A stretch of DNA of 9,132 nucleotides from Chloroflexota bacterium. GTDB taxonomy: Bacteria; Chloroflexota; Limnocylindria; Limnocylindrales; CSP1-4. The translations under genes and the position numbers were made by a program. Positions 7,355 through 9,132 of this stretch are shown here, one piece after another. The notes under the pieces were generated by a model that had not been told where the DNA came from, did not search any database, and saw only the letters and a list, made by a program, of their open reading frames with translations. Every line of letters starts with the position of its first letter. Position 1 is the first letter of the stretch. The DNA lies in assembly GCA_021777365.1 (NCBI GenBank), contig JAJYDP010000158.1, forward strand, positions 1-9,132, read 5' to 3'.

Positions 7355-7363
7355 TGGTACGAT
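7355..7363 (+). promoter_or_regulatory. Candidate extended -10 promoter of the carboxylase gene
   Basis: TGGTACGAT fits the extended -10 pattern TGnTAnnnT. Transcription would begin near 7370, giving a leader of about 37 nt. I see no matching -35. The 18-bp palindrome at 7372-7389 would start just after the transcription start. Confidence 0.45.
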
Positions 7364-7371
7364 ACCGCGAC

Positions 7372-7389
7372 TGTCTGTGCGCAAAGACA
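7372..7389. promoter_or_regulatory. 18-bp palindrome, copy 2 (carboxylase leader)
   Basis: TGTCTGTGCGCAAAGACA is one base from the perfect dyad TGTCTTTGCGCAAAGACA. It shares a 14-nt run, TGCGCAAAGACACC, with the copy in parB (5775-5788; here 7378-7391). It lies between the predicted transcription start and the Shine-Dalgarno of the carboxylase gene, a classic repressor-operator position. Confidence 0.6.
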
Positions 7390-7406
7390 CCGGAAAGGGG
7401 ACACGC

Positions 7407-8960
7407 GTGGTCGGCCGCGACGCGCGCATGGCGCGCCTCCGGGCGCTGCGGGAGCAGAGCCTGATCGGTGGAGGTCCGGAGCGGATCGAGCGACAGCATG
7501 CGCAGGGCAAGCTGACGGCCCGCGAGCGGCTCGAGCTCCTGTTGGATCCCGGCTCGTTCATCGAGCTCGACGCCTTCGTACTGCACCGGGCCGGCGAGTT
7601 CGGTCTTGACGAACGTCGCATCCCGGGGGACGGTGTCGTCACCGGCCACGGCACCATCGACGGCCGGCTGGTGTTCGTCTTCAGCCAGGACTTCACCGTG
7701 TTCGGCGGCTCACTCTCGGAGGCGCACGCCGAGAAGATCTGCAAGGTGATGGATCTTGCGACGCGAACCGGTGCACCCATCATCGGCCTGAACGACTCGG
7801 GTGGTGCGCGCATCCAGGAGGGTGTGGCATCGCTCGGGGGATACGCAGAGATCTTCCTGCGGAACACCCTTGCGTCGGGCGTGGTGCCCCAGCTGTCGGT
7901 GATCATGGGTCCGTGCGCCGGAGGCGCCGTCTACTCGCCCGCCATCACCGATGTCACGATCATGGTCCAGGGAACGAGCTACATGTTCGTCACCGGGCCC
8001 GACGTCGTCCGCGCCGTCACGCACGAGCAGGTGGACCGCGAGCGGCTCGGCGGGGCGACGACGCACACTGAGACGAGCGGTGTCGCGCATCTTGCAGCGC
8101 CCGACGAGGCGAGCGCGCTCGACCTCGCGCGCCAGGTGCTCGGCTTTCTGCCGCAGAACAACCTCGGCACGCCGCCCCGTCGGGCCACCAGCGATCCGTC
8201 CGACCGCCGCGAGCCATCGCTCGACTTGATCGTCCCCGACGAGCCGACGCGCGCCTACGACATGAAGGCGGTGATCCACGCGATCGTCGACGATCGTGCG
8301 TTCCTGGAGCTCCAGCCTGCGTGGGCGGCCAACATCATCACCGGGTTCGCCCACCTGGGAGGCTGGAGCGTCGGCATCGTGGCGCAGCAACCCACCGTGC
8401 TCGCCGGCGCGCTCGACATCGATGCATCGGTCAAGGCCGCACGATTCGTCCGTTTCTGCGACGCGTTCAACGTGCCCATCGTGACGCTGGTCGACGTGCC
8501 GGGGTTCCTGCCCGGGGTCGCGCAGGAGCACGGCGGCATCATCCGCCACGGGGCGAAGCTGCTCTACGCGTACTGCGAGGCGACGGTGCCCAAGGTGACG
8601 GTCATCACGCGCAAGGCGTACGGCGGTGCGTACGACGTCATGAGCAGCAAGCACATCCGCGGTGATGTGAACCTCGCCTGGCCGACGGCGGAGATCGCCG
8701 TGATGGGCGTCGAGGGGGCCGTCAACATCATCTTCCGTGACCGCATCGCGCGGGCGGCGGACCAGGACGCCGAGCGCGCGATCCTGGTCCGGGAATACGA
8801 GGAGCGTTTCGCGCATCCGTACGTGGCGGCCGCGCGCGGCTATGTCGACGACGTCATCGAGCCCTCCGAGACGCGCCCGCGCCTCATCCGGTCCATCGAG
8901 ATGCTGGCCGGCAAACGGGAGCGCAACCCGGCGCGCAAGCACGGCAACATCCCGCTGTGA
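7407..8960 (+). CDS. pccB: Acyl-CoA (propionyl-CoA type) carboxylase beta / carboxyltransferase subunit
   Basis: The subunit transfers carboxyl from carboxybiotin to an acyl-CoA, giving methylmalonyl-CoA from propionyl-CoA (or malonyl-CoA from acetyl-CoA), in the cytosol with a biotinylated alpha subunit not seen here. The 517-residue protein has the full two-domain crotonase-like fold: [18 protein letters not shown] (34-51), [10 protein letters not shown] (131-140), the first oxyanion-hole [12 protein letters not shown] (168-179), VDVPGFLPG (362-370) and [12 protein letters not shown] (405-416). Asp410 corresponds, by my recollection, to Asp422 of Streptomyces PccB, which favours propionyl-CoA. 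No AccD zinc finger is present. GTG at 7407 is chosen because AAGGGGA (7395-7401) precedes it by 5 nt; an ATG at 7428 lacks such a site. The methylmalonyl-CoA decarboxylase alpha subunit (mmdA) is a close relative and cannot be wholly excluded. Confidence 0.92.
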   Translation: MVGRDARMARLRALREQSLIGGGPERIERQHAQGKLTARERLELLLDPGSFIELDAFVLHRAGEFGLDERRIPGDGVVTGHGTIDGRLVFVFSQDFTVFGGSLSEAHAEKICKVMDLATRTGAPIIGLNDSGGARIQEGVASLGGYAEIFLRNTLASGVVPQLSVIMGPCAGGAVYSPAITDVTIMVQGTSYMFVTGPDVVRAVTHEQVDRERLGGATTHTETSGVAHLAAPDEASALDLARQVLGFLPQNNLGTPPRRATSDPSDRREPSLDLIVPDEPTRAYDMKAVIHAIVDDRAFLELQPAWAANIITGFAHLGGWSVGIVAQQPTVLAGALDIDASVKAARFVRFCDAFNVPIVTLVDVPGFLPGVAQEHGGIIRHGAKLLYAYCEATVPKVTVITRKAYGGAYDVMSSKHIRGDVNLAWPTAEIAVMGVEGAVNIIFRDRIARAADQDAERAILVREYEERFAHPYVAAARGYVDDVIEPSETRPRLIRSIEMLAGKRERNPARKHGNIPL

Positions 8961-8976
8961 TGGCGCGGCGGCAGAT

Positions 8977-8994
8977 TGTCTTTGTGCACGGACA
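8977..8994. promoter_or_regulatory. 18-bp palindrome, copy 3 (after the carboxylase gene)
   Basis: TGTCTTTGTGCACGGACA keeps the TGTC/GACA arms and the TG-GCA core but differs from the ideal dyad at three bases. It lies 16 nt after the carboxylase stop codon and directly abuts the hairpin at 8995. It is the weakest of the three copies. Confidence 0.4.
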
Positions 8995-9014
8995 CTGCGC
9001 CGCATCCGGCGCAG
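8995..9014 (+). terminator. Hairpin downstream of the carboxylase gene
   Basis: An 8-bp perfect stem (CTGCGCCG at 8995-9002 with CGGCGCAG at 9007-9014) closes a CATC tetraloop, 34 nt after the stop codon. The position suits a transcription terminator, but a G-run rather than a T-run follows, so it may act only as a 3'-end stabiliser or with a termination factor. Confidence 0.45.
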
Positions 9015-9132
9015 GGGGAGTGCCGGTGCAGGGCCTCGCGTGCATCGCGGCAGCAGGCGCATCGAGCATCGCCGAGAGGCAGCGACGTCCCGACATCCGC
9101 GGGGTGGTGATCCCGGGGCGAGGCATCCGGGA

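Larger units (their letters stand above)
7109..7406. other. Divergent parA / carboxylase intergenic region
   Basis: This 298-nt gap holds the parA Shine-Dalgarno (7118-7123), a CACGTG palindrome within GTCACGTGCG (7136-7145), a weak leftward -10-like TAGACT (complement of 7214-7219), three DnaA-box-like 9-mers (7249-7291), an extended -10 box (7355-7363), an 18-bp palindrome (7372-7389) and the carboxylase Shine-Dalgarno (7392-7401). The stretch from about 7230 to 7295 is visibly richer in A and T than its surroundings. The carboxylase frame is open from 7245, but that part lacks family similarity. Confidence 0.6.
8961..9132. other. Right edge after the carboxylase gene
   Basis: These 172 nt hold the third palindrome (8977-8994) and a hairpin (8995-9014). 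A plus-strand frame starting at an ATG that overlaps the carboxylase stop (8960-8962) is open to the window end (58 codons, beginning [16 protein letters not shown]), but it resembles no family I know, lacks a clear Shine-Dalgarno and runs through the hairpin. I do not call it a gene. Confidence 0.5.

Noticed and set aside
7710..9062. A 450-codon minus-strand frame opposite the carboxylase gene
   Set aside because: It is a His/Arg/Asp-rich mirror of the carboxylase coding sequence with no domain signature.
8960..9132. Open frame overlapping the carboxylase stop codon (TGATG)
   Set aside because: No Shine-Dalgarno stands out, the peptide resembles no known partner subunit, and the frame passes through a palindrome and a terminator-like hairpin; too short at the window edge to support.
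1..9132. CRISPR array, transposon, prophage, toxin-antitoxin or defence system
   Set aside because: No regularly spaced repeats, transposase, integrase or defence-type domains are seen; the genes are ordinary housekeeping and metabolic types.

Overview
The window is an ordinary-looking stretch of chromosome from a very GC-rich bacterium (roughly 70% GC by eye, not counted). Genes are dense, several starts are GTG or TTG, and Shine-Dalgarno sites are strong. Nothing fixes the taxon. The GlgC and ParB wording (for example [13 protein letters not shown] in GlgC and [14 protein letters not shown] in ParB) resembles what I remember from Chloroflexota, so a high-GC Chloroflexota or an actinobacterium-like lineage is my best guess. 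I see no mobile element, CRISPR array, rRNA or tRNA.

Layout. 1-1632 (+): C-terminal part of a large FAD-linked oxidase fused to an iron-sulfur/CCG-domain module, with an in-frame Ala-rich minisatellite in the linker before the last CCG motif. 1873-3222 (+): glgC, ADP-glucose pyrophosphorylase. 3232-4440 (-): a lipid-anchored HtrA/S1C serine protease with one PDZ domain, convergent with glgC across a 9-nt gap and a strong hairpin. 4730-5098 (+): an unrecognised 122-residue protein. 5290-7108 (-): the parA-parB chromosome segregation operon, with overlapping genes and parB starting at TTG. 7407-8960 (+): a propionyl-/acyl-CoA carboxylase beta (carboxyltransferase) subunit, divergent from parA. 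The last 172 nt hold a palindrome, a hairpin and no gene I can name.

The genes do not form one pathway: carbon storage, envelope proteolysis, chromosome partition and acyl-CoA carboxylation sit side by side. The most interesting signal is not a gene. An 18-bp palindrome (ideal form TGTCTTTGCGCAAAGACA) occurs three times: inside parB, between the predicted -10 box and the Shine-Dalgarno of the carboxylase gene, and just after the carboxylase stop codon. No canonical parS (TGTTTCACGTGAAACA) is visible. The ParB has an unusual-looking recognition-helix region and C-terminal domain. The palindrome could therefore be a lineage-specific parS or the operator of a regulator of the carboxylase. A small cluster of DnaA-box-like sequences lies in the parA/carboxylase gap and hints at proximity to a replication origin.
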